Positions 26,075-35,695 of a DNA stretch of 64,000 bases are shown one piece after another (positions within the stretch are counted from its first letter, which is position 1; the number at the start of each line of letters is the position of its first letter). The notes beneath the pieces were generated by a model. That model saw only the letters and a list, made by a program, of their open reading frames with translations. It was not told where the DNA came from and ran no database searches. Made by a program: the position numbers and the translations under genes. Source of the DNA: Bacillus sp. FJAT-50079 (GTDB lineage Bacteria > Bacillota > Bacilli > Bacillales > Bacillaceae_C); NCBI RefSeq assembly GCF_018343515.1, contig NZ_JAGYPD010000006.1, positions 124,001-188,000 of the forward strand, given 5' to 3'.

Positions 26075-26758
26075 ATGCTTGTCATTGTTTCAGCAGGCAT
26101 TGCTCCGGGACTTGCCTTGCTTAGTTATTTTTATTTAAAAGATCAGTATGATCAGGAGCCAATTATTACAGTTTTTAAAGTGTTTATGTTTGGGGCAATT
26201 ATGACGTTTCCGATTATGTTTATTCAGTATGTGATCGGTGTAGAGGGTATATTTCAAAGCAAAATATTGAGCTCTTTTTTTTCGGCTGCTTTGCTTGAGG
26301 AATTTTTTAAATGCTTTATGCTATTTTTAGCTGTTTATCAACATGCCGATTTTGATGAACCGTATGATGGAATTGTGTATGGTGCAAGCATGTCCTTAGG
26401 GTTTGCAACGGTGGAAAATATTTTGTATTTAATTGCCAATGGGTTGGAATTCGCGTTTGGTCGTGCGCTCTTTCCGGTTTCAAGCCATGCCTTATTCGGT
26501 GTTATCATGGGGTATTATTTCGGTAAGGCAAAATTTCATCGACAAGACCGCAGGCGTATTTGGATGTTTCTATCGTTTTTTATTCCATTTCTATTACATG
26601 GGCTGTATGACTATATTTTATTAGCTGAAGAAAAATGGTTATACTATTTATTCCCTTTTATGTTTTTCCTTTGGTGGTTTGGATTAAAAAAGGTAAAGGC
26701 AGCACATCTTTTAACAAAAAAATACAATAACGAAAAAGCACAACCTTTTCATTTTTAA
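26075..26758 (+). CDS. prsW: intramembrane protease PrsW
   Basis: A 227-residue polytopic membrane protein with about seven helices. It contains ISAGIAPG-like [20 protein letters not shown] at the start, the catalytic-type glutamates in LLEEFFK, and [13 protein letters not shown]. In B. subtilis PrsW performs site-1 cleavage of the anti-sigma factor RsiW. Neither sigW nor rsiW is in this window, so its target here is unverified. I chose ATG 26075 over an in-frame ATG 60 bp upstream, because the family begins at this Met. The 3' end overlaps the terminator stem. Confidence 0.93.
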   Translation: MLVIVSAGIAPGLALLSYFYLKDQYDQEPIITVFKVFMFGAIMTFPIMFIQYVIGVEGIFQSKILSSFFSAALLEEFFKCFMLFLAVYQHADFDEPYDGIVYGASMSLGFATVENILYLIANGLEFAFGRALFPVSSHALFGVIMGYYFGKAKFHRQDRRRIWMFLSFFIPFLLHGLYDYILLAEEKWLYYLFPFMFFLWWFGLKKVKAAHLLTKKYNNEKAQPFHF

Positions 26759-26775
26759 AAGGTTGTGCTTTTTCG
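26732..26775. terminator. bidirectional-type terminator at the 3' end of prsW
   Basis: GAAAAAGCACAACCTTTT and AAAAGGTTGTGCTTTTTC form an 18-bp perfect stem with a short loop. The left arm lies inside the last prsW codons. Confidence 0.9.
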
Positions 26776-26844
26776 TATGAATAAATCTCCTTTTTTTTCA
26801 AAAACTACTTTCTAAGAAAATAAATGTTGGAGGGTTTCCAAAAA

Positions 26845-27630
26845 ATGAAGAATAGCAAAATAATGAGCCTGATCTTTGTATTATTCTTATGTGCCCTGAC
26901 GATTTCGGCCCAGCATCCTGATGATACAAAGGCGTTCACGAATCAAGTCATTCAACAAGGTGCTGTTGGCGATGACGTGATAGAACTCCAAGCACGCCTA
27001 CAATATTTAGGTTTTTATAACGGTAAAATTGATGGTGTCTTTGGCTGGGGTACATATTGGGGGCTGCGAAACTTTCAATATGAATTTGGAATGAAAGTCG
27101 ATGGATTGGCTGGCGCGGACACGAAAGCCAGGCTTGTAAAGGCCTCTGAATATCGGAAAGATTATGTAATGGGGCAAATTCAAAAAGGACAACCATTTAC
27201 ACATTACGGTGGAACAACGAATACTGCCGGACAAACGGAGTCACAAACGAAGGCGACAAACACTCCTGCTGGCTTTTCGCAAAATGATATTGCTTTAATG
27301 GCGAATGCTGTTCATGGTGAAGCGCGTGGAGAACCTTATGAAGGGCAAGTCGCGGTCGCGGCTGTTATTTTAAACCGGGTAAATAGTCCATCATTCCCGA
27401 ATACTGTTTCTGGTGTTATTTTTGAGCCACGAGCTTTTACAGCCGTTGCAGATGGCCAGATTTGGTTGACGCCAAATGAAACATCGAAAAGAGCCGTTTT
27501 AGATGCGATTAATGGCTGGGATCCATCGACAGGCGCATTGTATTATTTTAACCCGGATACAGCAACAAGTGCTTGGATTTGGACAAGACCGCAAATTAAG
27601 CAAATTGGCAAGCATATTTTTTGTAAATAA
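26845..27630 (+). CDS. sleB: spore cortex-lytic enzyme SleB
   Basis: A 261-residue secreted protein: signal peptide (residues 1-22, ending around ISAQ) and a peptidoglycan-binding domain 1 (about 30-95, VIELQARLQYLGFYNGKIDG). The C-terminal hydrolase_2 transglycosylase domain begins at IALMANAVHGEARGEPYEG near 150. It degrades spore cortex (muramic-delta-lactam) during germination. GGAGGG lies ten bases before the ATG at 26845. ypeB follows 15 bp later, the conserved pairing in spore formers. Confidence 0.95.
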   Translation: MKNSKIMSLIFVLFLCALTISAQHPDDTKAFTNQVIQQGAVGDDVIELQARLQYLGFYNGKIDGVFGWGTYWGLRNFQYEFGMKVDGLAGADTKARLVKASEYRKDYVMGQIQKGQPFTHYGGTTNTAGQTESQTKATNTPAGFSQNDIALMANAVHGEARGEPYEGQVAVAAVILNRVNSPSFPNTVSGVIFEPRAFTAVADGQIWLTPNETSKRAVLDAINGWDPSTGALYYFNPDTATSAWIWTRPQIKQIGKHIFCK

Positions 27631-27645
27631 TGGAGGTGAGGAGAC

Positions 27646-28995
27646 ATGATTAGAACCATTTTGATAGCAGTGTTAACTGTTGGAGTGATTGGGTCAGCAT
27701 ATTGGGGTTATCAAGAGCATCAGGAAAAAAATGCAATCCTTATCAATGCAGAGAATAATTATCAGCGAGCATTTCATAATTTGACGTATCAAATGGATTT
27801 ATTAAATGACAAAATTGGGTCAACATTAGCGATGAACTCAAAAAAGTCACTATCACCGACTTTGGCGGATGTTTGGAGAATTACTTCTGAAGCAAGGGGA
27901 GAAGTTGGACAATTGCCTCTCACGTTAATGCCGTTTAATAAAACGGAAGAGTTTCTAACGAATATCGGAAACTTTAGTTATCGAACGGCAGTCCGTGATC
28001 TAGATAATGAGCCGCTTTCAGATGAAGAGTACGCAACATTGAAAAAGCTGTATAAGCAAAGTAATGATATTCGCGGTGAATTGCGAAATGTTCAGCATCA
28101 AGTATTAAAGAATAATTTGCGCTGGATGGACGTCGAGACTGCATTAGCGTCCGGAAAAGAAGCGGCGGATAATACAATTATCGATGGTTTTAAGACGGTG
28201 GAAAAGCAAGTGGAAGGGTATGATGAAGAAAATTTTCAAGATACGGCAATCGTATCTTTTAAGAAAAAAGATGAAAATTACGATCATATAACAGGAAAAA
28301 CAATTACCGAAAAAGAAGCGGTACAATTGGCACAAAAATATGCGGCAATGAAAACAGTCGAGCAATCTGTCGTAGCCGAAAATGGAAAAGGGGCCAATTA
28401 CGGATTTTATAGTGTTAACCTTGATGATGGCAATGGTAATAGTGCAAGCCTTGATATTACAAAAAAAGGCGGATATCCCGTCTGGTTTATGAACCATCGT
28501 GACATCGGCGAGCAAAAACTAAGTTTGCATGATGCACAAGTAAAAGCAGAACAATTTTTATCATCACATGACTATGAACAATTACAGCTAACTGAGAGCA
28601 CTCAATATGATTCGATCGGATTATTGACATTCACATCTGTCCAAGATGGGGTAACGATTTATCCAGAATCCATTAAAATTAAAGTCGCTTTAGACAATGG
28701 GCAAATTATCGGATTTGCTGCTGCCGATTATTTAAAAGGAAAAAAAGAACGAAAAATGACAGAGCCTGTTCTCACTCTTGCGGATGCGAGGGGATTTATA
28801 AACGAAAATGTGCGTGTGATGGAAAACCGATTAGCGATCATTGTCAATGATCTTGGCGAAGAAGTATTATGTTATGAATTTATCGGAACGATGGACGATG
28901 ACACATATCGTCTTTATATTAATGCTGAAAATGGGATTGAGGAAAAAGTAGAAAAGCTACAAAATGCAGAAACCGTATACGAGGATATTATTTAA
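27646..28995 (+). CDS. ypeB: germination protein YpeB
   Basis: A 449-residue protein with an N-terminal membrane anchor (residues 2-22), a helical N-terminal domain to about 200, and C-terminal PepSY-type repeats (for example ITEKEAVQLAQKYA near 225 and LSLHDAQVKAEQFL near 290). YpeB and SleB stabilise each other in the spore and YpeB is required for SleB activity. It starts with GGAGGTGAGG just upstream. The pair is transcribed in the forespore in B. subtilis. Confidence 0.95.
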   Translation: MIRTILIAVLTVGVIGSAYWGYQEHQEKNAILINAENNYQRAFHNLTYQMDLLNDKIGSTLAMNSKKSLSPTLADVWRITSEARGEVGQLPLTLMPFNKTEEFLTNIGNFSYRTAVRDLDNEPLSDEEYATLKKLYKQSNDIRGELRNVQHQVLKNNLRWMDVETALASGKEAADNTIIDGFKTVEKQVEGYDEENFQDTAIVSFKKKDENYDHITGKTITEKEAVQLAQKYAAMKTVEQSVVAENGKGANYGFYSVNLDDGNGNSASLDITKKGGYPVWFMNHRDIGEQKLSLHDAQVKAEQFLSSHDYEQLQLTESTQYDSIGLLTFTSVQDGVTIYPESIKIKVALDNGQIIGFAAADYLKGKKERKMTEPVLTLADARGFINENVRVMENRLAIIVNDLGEEVLCYEFIGTMDDDTYRLYINAENGIEEKVEKLQNAETVYEDII

Positions 28996-29004
28996 TCGAT
29001 GAAT

Positions 29005-29033
29005 GTGGGCGGAGAAAACCGCCCGCATTTTTT
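29005..29033 (+). terminator. intrinsic terminator after ypeB
   Basis: GTGGGCGG and CCGCCCGC (one G/T pair) around an AGAAAA loop, followed by ATTTTTTA. Confidence 0.85.
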
Positions 29034-29073
29034 ATGTGCTTGAAAATAGATGTTTCATCTATCTAATAATGTT

Positions 29074-29255
29074 GGTTTCCGCACCTGCGGGATGTGCGAG
29101 ACAGGTGAGACCTGCAAGGCGCGTTTAAGGAACAAAGCCTAAATTCGCCACATCGTGTGGCAACGGCTTCGTGACCAACATCCTGTTGGCCCGAAGCGGC
29201 TCACCGCTCGCCCTGTGGAAAGCGAAGTGCATGGAGCGCAAATCAACATCCAAGT
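29074..29255. repeat. dispersed intergenic repeat, family 2 (copy E)
   Basis: It starts near GGTTTCCGCACCTGCGGGAT and contains GGTGAGACCTGCAAGGCGCG, CACATCGTGTGGCAACGGC, a CCAACATCCTGTTGG palindrome, and GGCTCACCGCTCGCCC. It ends near GAGCGCAAATCAACATCC. A shorter relative lies at 60430-60605. The ORFs across it have no ribosome site and are not genes. The rest of the ypeB-ypfA gap shows nothing else. Confidence 0.65.
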
Positions 29256-29478
29256 TCAGCGTAGAATGAGTAAAATTGATGAAGGCTTCAATGAAAGTCG
29301 TTTTTTTCCCAACCTTTTCAACAGCTCTATAAAACAAATTAAAAAAACTTGACTAGAGGTTCTCTTGAAAAATACGCTTAGCTGTGATGAAAAACGGTAG
29401 ACTTAAAAACAATTGTGGTGGAAACACATCTTCTGACATGCGATAATAGTACTAAGTATTCGACAGGATGTGGAGCGG

Positions 29479-30129
29479 ATGTTAAAAATCGGAATGGAAA
29501 TAATGATTGAATTACATAACCAAGGAAAGGAAGAAACGTATAAATCGAAAATTGCGGATATACGTGATAACCAAATTTACATTCAATATCCATTAAACAT
29601 TGAGACGAACAGAACGTCTTATTTGCCAGCAAATATTACTATGTATGCAAATTTCGTTTCCGAAAATTTGACTGCATACACGTTTCGAACATATGTAAAC
29701 GGACGAATACGAAACCCTGTTCCAATGCTTATTCTTCATTATCCAGGACGGGATAACTTAATGAAAATTCAGCGCAGAGAATACGTAAGAATAGCTGTTT
29801 CAGTTGATGTTGCTTGTGAATTTTCAGAAAGTGGTTCGAAATTCGCGACAGTGACGGAAGATTTTAGTGCTGGCGGCTGTCTAATTATCATACCTTCAAC
29901 AACAAACGTTCATCAAGGTGAATCAGGGAAAATTTGCGTCGTCTTAGTGATGAAAGATCAAGAGTACCATTATTTAGAGCTTTCTTGTAAAATAAAAAGG
30001 ATTTTCGAAAAAGAGGGGATGAAATATGCGTCAATCCAATTTATCGATAATCAAAAATATGAGCAACAGCTCATTCGCTTTTGTTTTGAAAAGCAAGTAG
30101 AATATCGTAAAAAGGGGATAGATATTTGA
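29479..30129 (+). CDS. ypfA: YcgR/PilZ-domain protein YpfA (c-di-GMP receptor)
   Basis: 216 residues. An N-terminal YcgR-like domain is followed by a PilZ domain from about residue 95. The PilZ c-di-GMP motifs are present: RREYVRI (RxxxR) and EDFSAGGC (D/NxSxxG). In B. subtilis YpfA (DgrA/MotI) binds c-di-GMP and inhibits flagellar rotation. I took ATG 29479; a GTG nine bases upstream is possible. It lies just before cmk, as in B. subtilis. Confidence 0.88.
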   Translation: MLKIGMEIMIELHNQGKEETYKSKIADIRDNQIYIQYPLNIETNRTSYLPANITMYANFVSENLTAYTFRTYVNGRIRNPVPMLILHYPGRDNLMKIQRREYVRIAVSVDVACEFSESGSKFATVTEDFSAGGCLIIIPSTTNVHQGESGKICVVLVMKDQEYHYLELSCKIKRIFEKEGMKYASIQFIDNQKYEQQLIRFCFEKQVEYRKKGIDI

Positions 30130-30200
30130 ATCATTTTATGAAATGATTTTAAATAGAAAAGGTAGTTTTAAATTTTAATAACGATAAGCAGGTGAACGTG

Positions 30201-30884
30201 TTGGTACAAAAGAAAATTAGCATTGCCATCGATGGCCCAGCAGCAGCTGGAAAAAGTACTGTCGCGAAAAGGGTGGCAGAACAATTATCATATATTTATG
30301 TCGATACGGGGGCAATGTATCGGGCTTTTACGTATAAGACCCTTCAGGAGAAAGTGGATATTCAAAATGAAGGATATTTGGAAGAACTTCTCGCGAAGAC
30401 GAAAATCGAGTTGAAAGCTAGTGTGAGTGGACAGCTTGTTTATTTGGATGGTCAAGATGTAACGGAACGCATTCGTCAATCCGATGTAACAAATGCTGTG
30501 TCAGCAGTAGCGGCATCAAAAGCCGTTCGCCTTGATTTAGTTGAACGCCAACGTCAATTTGGAAAAAACGGTGGTGTTGTCATGGATGGGAGAGATATTG
30601 GGACGAGTGTGCTTCCCGATGCGGAATTGAAAATCTTTTTGCTAGCAAGTGTGGAAATACGGGCTCAGCGCAGATACGAGGAAAATAAAGCGAAAGGGAT
30701 TACTACCGATTTAGAGGAATTGATGAAGGAGATTGAGCTTCGCGATAAGCAAGATTCCGAGCGAGAAATCTCACCGCTAGTGAAAGCGGACGATGCAATC
30801 GTGATTGATACATCTCATCTTTCCATTGACGAAGTGAAAAATGAAATATTGACGCTGGCAAGAGAAAGGATCGAAGAAAAATGA
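30201..30884 (+). CDS. cmk: cytidylate kinase
   Basis: About 227 residues. The P-loop [14 protein letters not shown] is near residues 10-23, DTGAMYRA near 35-42, and [13 protein letters not shown] near 125. It phosphorylates CMP and dCMP for nucleic-acid and phospholipid synthesis. The TTG at 30201 follows AGGTGA by five bases; GTG codons at 30198 and 30192 are also in frame, so the exact start is uncertain. It overlaps plsC by 4 bp. Confidence 0.94.
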   Translation: MVQKKISIAIDGPAAAGKSTVAKRVAEQLSYIYVDTGAMYRAFTYKTLQEKVDIQNEGYLEELLAKTKIELKASVSGQLVYLDGQDVTERIRQSDVTNAVSAVAASKAVRLDLVERQRQFGKNGGVVMDGRDIGTSVLPDAELKIFLLASVEIRAQRRYEENKAKGITTDLEELMKEIELRDKQDSEREISPLVKADDAIVIDTSHLSIDEVKNEILTLARERIEEK

Positions 30885-31465
30885 GTTTTTATGCTTTTGC
30901 GAAGGCGGTAACGAAATTTATTTTAAGCTCGCTTTATCGAATCGAAACGGTTGGGACTGAGAATTTTCCGAAAGAAGGCGGTGTCTTGCTTTGTCCGAAC
31001 CATATCGATAACCTTGACCCTCCGATCATAGGATTTACATCACCACGACCTGTCTATTTTATGGGGAAGGCCGAATTATTCAAATATGCTTGGTCAAAAA
31101 AATTGATGGAGAGCATTAAGGTGTTCCCGGTAAAAAGAGGGATGAGTGACCGAGAAGCATTAAGAACAGGATTAAAATTTTTAAAATCTGGCGAAGTTGT
31201 CGGACTTTTTCCTGAAGGTACGAGAAGTAAGACGGGAGAGTTAGGAGAAGGGCTTGGTGGAGCTGGGTTCTTTGCGCTCAGATCGAATGCGCATGTTGTC
31301 CCATGTGCGATTATTGGTCCTTATAAACCTTTTAGGAAATTAAAAATCGTCTTTGGTCAGCCGATCGATTTTACAGAAATGCGAAACAATAAAGCATCAG
31401 CAGAAGAAGCAACAAAAGTCATCATGGCGGAAATTAAAAAGTTACTGGAAAAGCACCGTTCGTGA
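30881..31465 (+). CDS. plsC: 1-acyl-sn-glycerol-3-phosphate acyltransferase
   Basis: A 194-residue PlsC-type acyltransferase. The catalytic HX4D motif is [10 protein letters not shown] near residue 37 and the substrate-binding motif is [11 protein letters not shown] near 110. It makes phosphatidic acid from lysophosphatidate at the membrane. The ATG overlaps the cmk stop (ATGA). The cmk-plsC-ypfD order is common in Bacillaceae. Confidence 0.92.
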   Translation: MSFYAFAKAVTKFILSSLYRIETVGTENFPKEGGVLLCPNHIDNLDPPIIGFTSPRPVYFMGKAELFKYAWSKKLMESIKVFPVKRGMSDREALRTGLKFLKSGEVVGLFPEGTRSKTGELGEGLGGAGFFALRSNAHVVPCAIIGPYKPFRKLKIVFGQPIDFTEMRNNKASAEEATKVIMAEIKKLLEKHRS

Positions 31466-31612
31466 ATTCATTTACTTGACAAAATCCAGTATTTATAAGA
31501 AGTTAGTAACAAGGTAATTATTTCGAATTATGTGAGGATTTATGAAACCGATAAATGAAAATGATGAATGAGTATCCTTGCAGCATTTTTTAAGTTGATA
31601 GGAGGAGTACAT

Positions 31613-32746
31613 ATGTCTGAGGAAATGAATAATGTTGAAGTTAGAAGCTTTTCAGAAGGCGACAGAGTAAAAGGAACTGTTACAAAGATTGAAGAAAAGC
31701 AGGTCCTTGTAGATATTGAAGATAGCAAAGTTGATGGAATTATTCCGATCAGCGAACTTTCAAGTCTCCATATCGAAAAAGCATCGGATGCTGTAAAAGA
31801 AGGAGAAGTTCTTGACTTGATCGTTACGAAAGTAGAAGAGGAATTGCTTGTGCTTTCAAAACGAAAAATCGATGCTGAAAAAGCATGGGAAGTTCTGGAA
31901 AGCCGTTATCAAAACCAAGAAGTATTTGACGCTGAAGTGAATGAAGTCGTCAAAGGTGGGCTCGTCGTTGATCTTGGGGTAAGAGGTTTCGTTCCAGCAT
32001 CAATGGTTGAAGACCATTATGTGGAAGACTTTGCAGATTATCAAGGCAAAACATTATCATTTAAAATTGTCGAATTAGATCGGGAGAAAAATAGACTGAT
32101 TTTATCTCACCGAGTAGTTGTAGAAGAAGAAAAGAGCAAAGAAAAACGCGCATTATTAGAGAAGCTTGAAGCTGGTCAAGTATTGGATGGAACAGTACAA
32201 CGATTGACTGATTTCGGTGCCTTTGTTGACATTGGTGGTATCGATGGGCTTGTTCACATTTCTCAACTATCACATGAGCATATTGATAAGCCTGCTGACG
32301 TTGTCACAGAAGGTGAAAAAGTACAAGTAAAAGTATTGTCAGTTGATCGTGACAACGAAAGAATTTCTTTATCGATTAAAGAAACACTTCCAGGACCATG
32401 GGCAAATATTGCCGAGAAAGCTCCACGAGGAACTGTGCTCGAAGGAACGGTCAAGCGTCTTGTCTCGTTCGGTGCTTTTGTTGAAGTATTCTCTGGTGTT
32501 GAAGGGCTTGTTCATATCTCGCAAATTTCCCATAAACATATCGGCACACCTCATGAAGTGCTGAAAGAAGGACAAAGTGTGAAAGTGAAAGTTCTTGATG
32601 CGAATGAAAATGAACAACGCCTATCATTAAGCATGAAGGAACTTGAAGAAAACGAACAACAAAAGGATTATGAGCTTCCTGAAGAATCAAAAGGTTTCCA
32701 GTTAAGTGATATGATCGGCGATAAATTAAAAAACTTTAAAAACTAA
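31613..32746 (+). CDS. ypfD: S1-domain RNA-binding protein (RpsA homologue YpfD)
   Basis: 377 residues made of four S1 domains, at about 16-85, 103-168, 186-255 and 272-341. The last two are the best conserved (GTVQRLTDFGAFVDIGGIDGLVHISQLSH and GTVKRLVSFGAFVEV). This is the short low-GC Gram-positive relative of ribosomal protein S1. It is non-essential in B. subtilis, and its role in translation is not settled. GGAGGAG precedes ATG 31613; an upstream in-frame ATG at 31568 has no ribosome site. Confidence 0.93.
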   Translation: MSEEMNNVEVRSFSEGDRVKGTVTKIEEKQVLVDIEDSKVDGIIPISELSSLHIEKASDAVKEGEVLDLIVTKVEEELLVLSKRKIDAEKAWEVLESRYQNQEVFDAEVNEVVKGGLVVDLGVRGFVPASMVEDHYVEDFADYQGKTLSFKIVELDREKNRLILSHRVVVEEEKSKEKRALLEKLEAGQVLDGTVQRLTDFGAFVDIGGIDGLVHISQLSHEHIDKPADVVTEGEKVQVKVLSVDRDNERISLSIKETLPGPWANIAEKAPRGTVLEGTVKRLVSFGAFVEVFSGVEGLVHISQISHKHIGTPHEVLKEGQSVKVKVLDANENEQRLSLSMKELEENEQQKDYELPEESKGFQLSDMIGDKLKNFKN

Positions 32747-32762
32747 AGATGATTGTAGAAAA

Positions 32763-32801
32763 GAAGGTCTGTTCTTCCAATTGGGAGTTCAGACCTTTTT
32801 A
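32763..32801 (+). terminator. intrinsic terminator after ypfD
   Basis: AAGGTCTG and CAGACCTT, with additional pairing inside (CTTCC/GGGAG), followed by a T run. Confidence 0.75.
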
Positions 32802-33184
32802 AATAAACTAATTATGTAGTGTCCAGATATTTTTCGAGTTCGTGCCCTCAGAACCGATGAACTTAGGTTGCCTTTCTAAGCTTCTCCACCGTAGGCTTTA
32901 GCTTAAAATAGCAGGGAATTGGAGCTCGCCCTGATTTGGATGGGAATACGGGATTTTGCTCACTATTTATAAAAGGCGGGCGGCTTCCGCTAATTCAAGT
33001 TACTTAACCACCCAGTGATTAGTTTTATGGCACATCTTGTTCTCCCTAACGCCATTAGGAAAAGGAATCTTGAAAACGCTCGCTTGCTATTCATCGCTAT
33101 GGTGTTGCTCCTAATCTTAAAACGAAAAATGATAATGGTTAAAACTTCTACCTTTTTCCAATACTGGAAAGGTGGAGGTGTAAT
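32802..33184. other. non-coding stretch with decayed repeat remnants
   Basis: No credible gene is visible. Short remnants resembling the dispersed repeats are recognisable: GGAGCTCGCCCTGATTTGG near 32921, GCGGGCGGCTTCCGC near 32976, and ACCACCCAGTGATTAG near 33007. A weak hairpin, ACCTTTTTCC / GGAAAGGT near 33150-33174, precedes the yphA ribosome site. Confidence 0.4.
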
Positions 33185-33781
33185 ATGGACGGTATTTTTT
33201 ATTTGTTTTTTTTATGGAGCATATGGATTATCGCTACTTTTTTGTTAGAGAAACAACAATTTTATCGATTGCCAATGGCAGCTGGCGCACTTTTATTATT
33301 GATTTTATTTCCGGTTCATCTTTCACTCAAGTTCATGTTAATGAGTGGATCGACAATCATTATCTTGTTCATCGGCTATTATTTTCTATCAAAACTACCT
33401 TGGAAGCAAAAACTATATGTTAGTGGGGCAATTCTGTCTTTATCAATCGGTTATTCCGGTTTTCGTTTATTTGAAATATATGATCCGATTTGGGTGTTCA
33501 TTGATCGAAAAAGTTTTTTTTGCTTTTTCTTATTTTTCTTTGCCTATTTTATGTATCCATCGTCATTATCATTGCGCCTACTCTTTATTTGCCTTGGTGT
33601 GCTACACGGGGAAATCTTCTTTGCCATTCTTCTTTCCCATTGGGGAATGGTCCATATGGTCGGAGCGAAGGAATGTTTAGATATTTTAGCGATTACTTGC
33701 TCGTTATTACTTATCTTCCAAGCGATTGTTCATCTCGTTTCGTTTTCGACACAAATCAATCGTAAAAAATTGCAACAATGA
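33185..33781 (+). CDS. yphA: membrane protein YphA
   Basis: A 198-residue very hydrophobic protein with about six membrane segments. The position between ypfD and der and the size match B. subtilis YphA (SeaA), whose role is poorly defined. A strong ribosome site (GGTGGAGGTG) precedes the ATG. No catalytic motif is visible. The short overlapping frames in this region are shadows. Confidence 0.72.
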   Translation: MDGIFYLFFLWSIWIIATFLLEKQQFYRLPMAAGALLLLILFPVHLSLKFMLMSGSTIIILFIGYYFLSKLPWKQKLYVSGAILSLSIGYSGFRLFEIYDPIWVFIDRKSFFCFFLFFFAYFMYPSSLSLRLLFICLGVLHGEIFFAILLSHWGMVHMVGAKECLDILAITCSLLLIFQAIVHLVSFSTQINRKKLQQ

Positions 33782-33900
33782 TCGAGAAATACGACTTAAA
33801 TTGCCATTTTCAAAAAAACTATGATAACATAAATTGAACATTTGAATGTCGTCTTGGAAATTACAACATATTGGCTTGTAGATAATCTTTCAATTTTAAT

Positions 33901-34075
33901 AATCTACGGCTAGCTCAGACGCCTAGCTACTAGTAAACTTCACGATATCTCCTATGAAAAGATCGGCTTGCCTTGTAGGCTCCTCCGTGTTTCCTTTAAG
34001 GATCATCGATTAAGTTTCTGTGGCAATGTCGGCGGGCACTGTTTGCACGTCGTTAAATGGGTGTTTCCGCTTTTG
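33901..34075. repeat. dispersed intergenic repeat, family 1 (copy C, decayed)
   Basis: It opens AATCTACGGCTAGCTCAGAC (compare AATCTACGTCTAGCTCCAG at 14881), then CTAGCTACTAGTAAACTTCAC, TTTCTGTGGCAATGTCGGCG and GTTTGCACGTCGTTAAATGG, ending GTGTTTCCGCTTTT. It is more diverged than copies A, B and D. It occupies most of the yphA-der gap. Confidence 0.65.
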
Positions 34076-34122
34076 TTCAACATATGGTAAAAAGACTAAT
34101 TTAATTAAAGCGAGTGATGGTA

Positions 34123-35433
34123 TTGGCTAGACCAACTGTGGCGATTGTAGGTCGCCCTAATGTAGGAAAATCAACGATATTTAATCGAATTGTTGGAGAA
34201 CGAATTTCAATCGTCGAGGATACCCCTGGTGTAACAAGGGATCGTATTTACAGCACGGCAGATTGGCTTACGCATGAATTTAACTTGATTGATACTGGTG
34301 GAATTGAGATCGGTGATGCACCATTTCTTGAAGAAATACGTTTGCAAGCGGAAATTGCGATTGAAGAAGCAGATGTGATTATTTTTATTGCAAACAGCCG
34401 TGAAGGTGTGACATCGGCGGATGAAGAAGTGGCAAAAATTCTTTATCGTTCAAAAAAGCCAGTCGTTTTAGCGGTCAACAAAGTGGATAACCCGGAAATG
34501 CGTTCGGAAATATATGATTTTTACGCACTTGGCTTTGGGGAGCCTTTTCCGATCTCTGGTTCCCACGGACTTGGTCTAGGTGATGTACTAGATGAAGTCG
34601 TCAAGCATTTCCCAGCAGTGAAAGAAGAAGAGATTGATGATGATACGATTAAATTTTGCTTAATTGGACGCCCAAATGTCGGGAAATCGTCGATTGTAAA
34701 CGCATTGCTTGGCGAAGATCGTGTGATCGTCAGTAATATCGCGGGAACAACAAGAGATGCGATTGATACGAGCTACGCATACGACGGACAAGAATACGTC
34801 ATTATCGATACAGCAGGAATGCGCAAACGCGGAAAAGTATACGAAAGTACAGAAAAGTATAGTGTTCTTCGCGCGCTTAAAGCGATTGAGCGCTCAGACG
34901 TCGTTCTATTCGTCATTAATGGCGAGGAAGGAATACGCGAGCAAGATAAACGAATTGCTGGGTATGCACATGAAGCAGGGCGTGCAATCGTGATCGTCGT
35001 CAATAAATGGGATGCTGTTGAAAAAGATGAGAAAACGATGATGAAATTTGAGGAGAAAATTAGAGAACATTTTCTATTTCTTGATTACGCTCCGATTGTA
35101 TTTATTTCAGCAAAAACGAAGCAACGGTTAACCAACTTATTGCCTGCGATTCAAACGGCGAGTGAGAATCATTCGATGCGTGTCCAATCGAGTGTATTGA
35201 ATGAAGTGATACTAGATGCGGTCGCAATGAATCCGGCTCCATCTGATAAAGGAAGAAGATTGAAGATTTATTACGCAACACAAGTAAGTGTTAAACCACC
35301 AACTTTTGTTGTATTTGTAAACGACCCGGAAATTATGCATTTTTCTTATGAGCGTTTTTTACAAAATCGAATTCGTGAAGCATTTGGTTTTGAAGGAACA
35401 CCAATTAAAATTATTACCCGTCAACGCAAATAA
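34123..35433 (+). CDS. der: ribosome biogenesis GTPase Der (EngA)
   Basis: About 436 residues, the normal Der length. It has two tandem GTPase domains with P-loops GRPNVGKST (about 10) and GRPNVGKSS (about 183), and switch motifs [20 protein letters not shown] and DTAGM. The C-terminal domain is KH-like (about 350-436). It is needed for 50S ribosomal subunit assembly. The start is uncertain: GTG 34114, ATG 34117 and TTG 34123 are all in frame, and the ribosome site is weak. TTG gives the usual [18 protein letters not shown]-terminus. Confidence 0.94.
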   Translation: MARPTVAIVGRPNVGKSTIFNRIVGERISIVEDTPGVTRDRIYSTADWLTHEFNLIDTGGIEIGDAPFLEEIRLQAEIAIEEADVIIFIANSREGVTSADEEVAKILYRSKKPVVLAVNKVDNPEMRSEIYDFYALGFGEPFPISGSHGLGLGDVLDEVVKHFPAVKEEEIDDDTIKFCLIGRPNVGKSSIVNALLGEDRVIVSNIAGTTRDAIDTSYAYDGQEYVIIDTAGMRKRGKVYESTEKYSVLRALKAIERSDVVLFVINGEEGIREQDKRIAGYAHEAGRAIVIVVNKWDAVEKDEKTMMKFEEKIREHFLFLDYAPIVFISAKTKQRLTNLLPAIQTASENHSMRVQSSVLNEVILDAVAMNPAPSDKGRRLKIYYATQVSVKPPTFVVFVNDPEIMHFSYERFLQNRIREAFGFEGTPIKIITRQRK

Positions 35434-35464
35434 TAATAAAAACGCAAGGGGACGCTTTGCGACG

Positions 35465-35640
35465 TATTTACTTTTGGGATTCTAACAGGAGCAATGGAAC
35501 ATCGCCTAACGTTTGTAGGAGAAGTTCGCCACGGCCTATTTGCAACGCCCTTATGATTTGTATCCCGCGAGCCTTCCGTGGCAATGCCGATGTGAGTTAT
35601 GCGTTAGCGTCCGAGGCTGGATAAGGATAACTTTAACAAA
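35465..35640. other. non-coding stretch, probable decayed dispersed repeat
   Basis: Contains CGAGCCTTCCGTGGCAATGCCGATG (35569-35593), which shares the GTGGCAAxGCCGA module with repeat copies B and C. Nothing else is recognisable, and no gene or terminator is clear between der and gpsA. Confidence 0.35.
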
Positions 35641-35695
35641 ATTAAAAATGAGAAGATGATCCTTTCAAAAGAAACAAAAATAAGTAGGTGGGCAT

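Noticed and set aside
28144-28515. 123-aa minus-strand open frame within ypeB
   Set aside because: Antisense shadow rich in Cys/Phe/Ile with no start signal.
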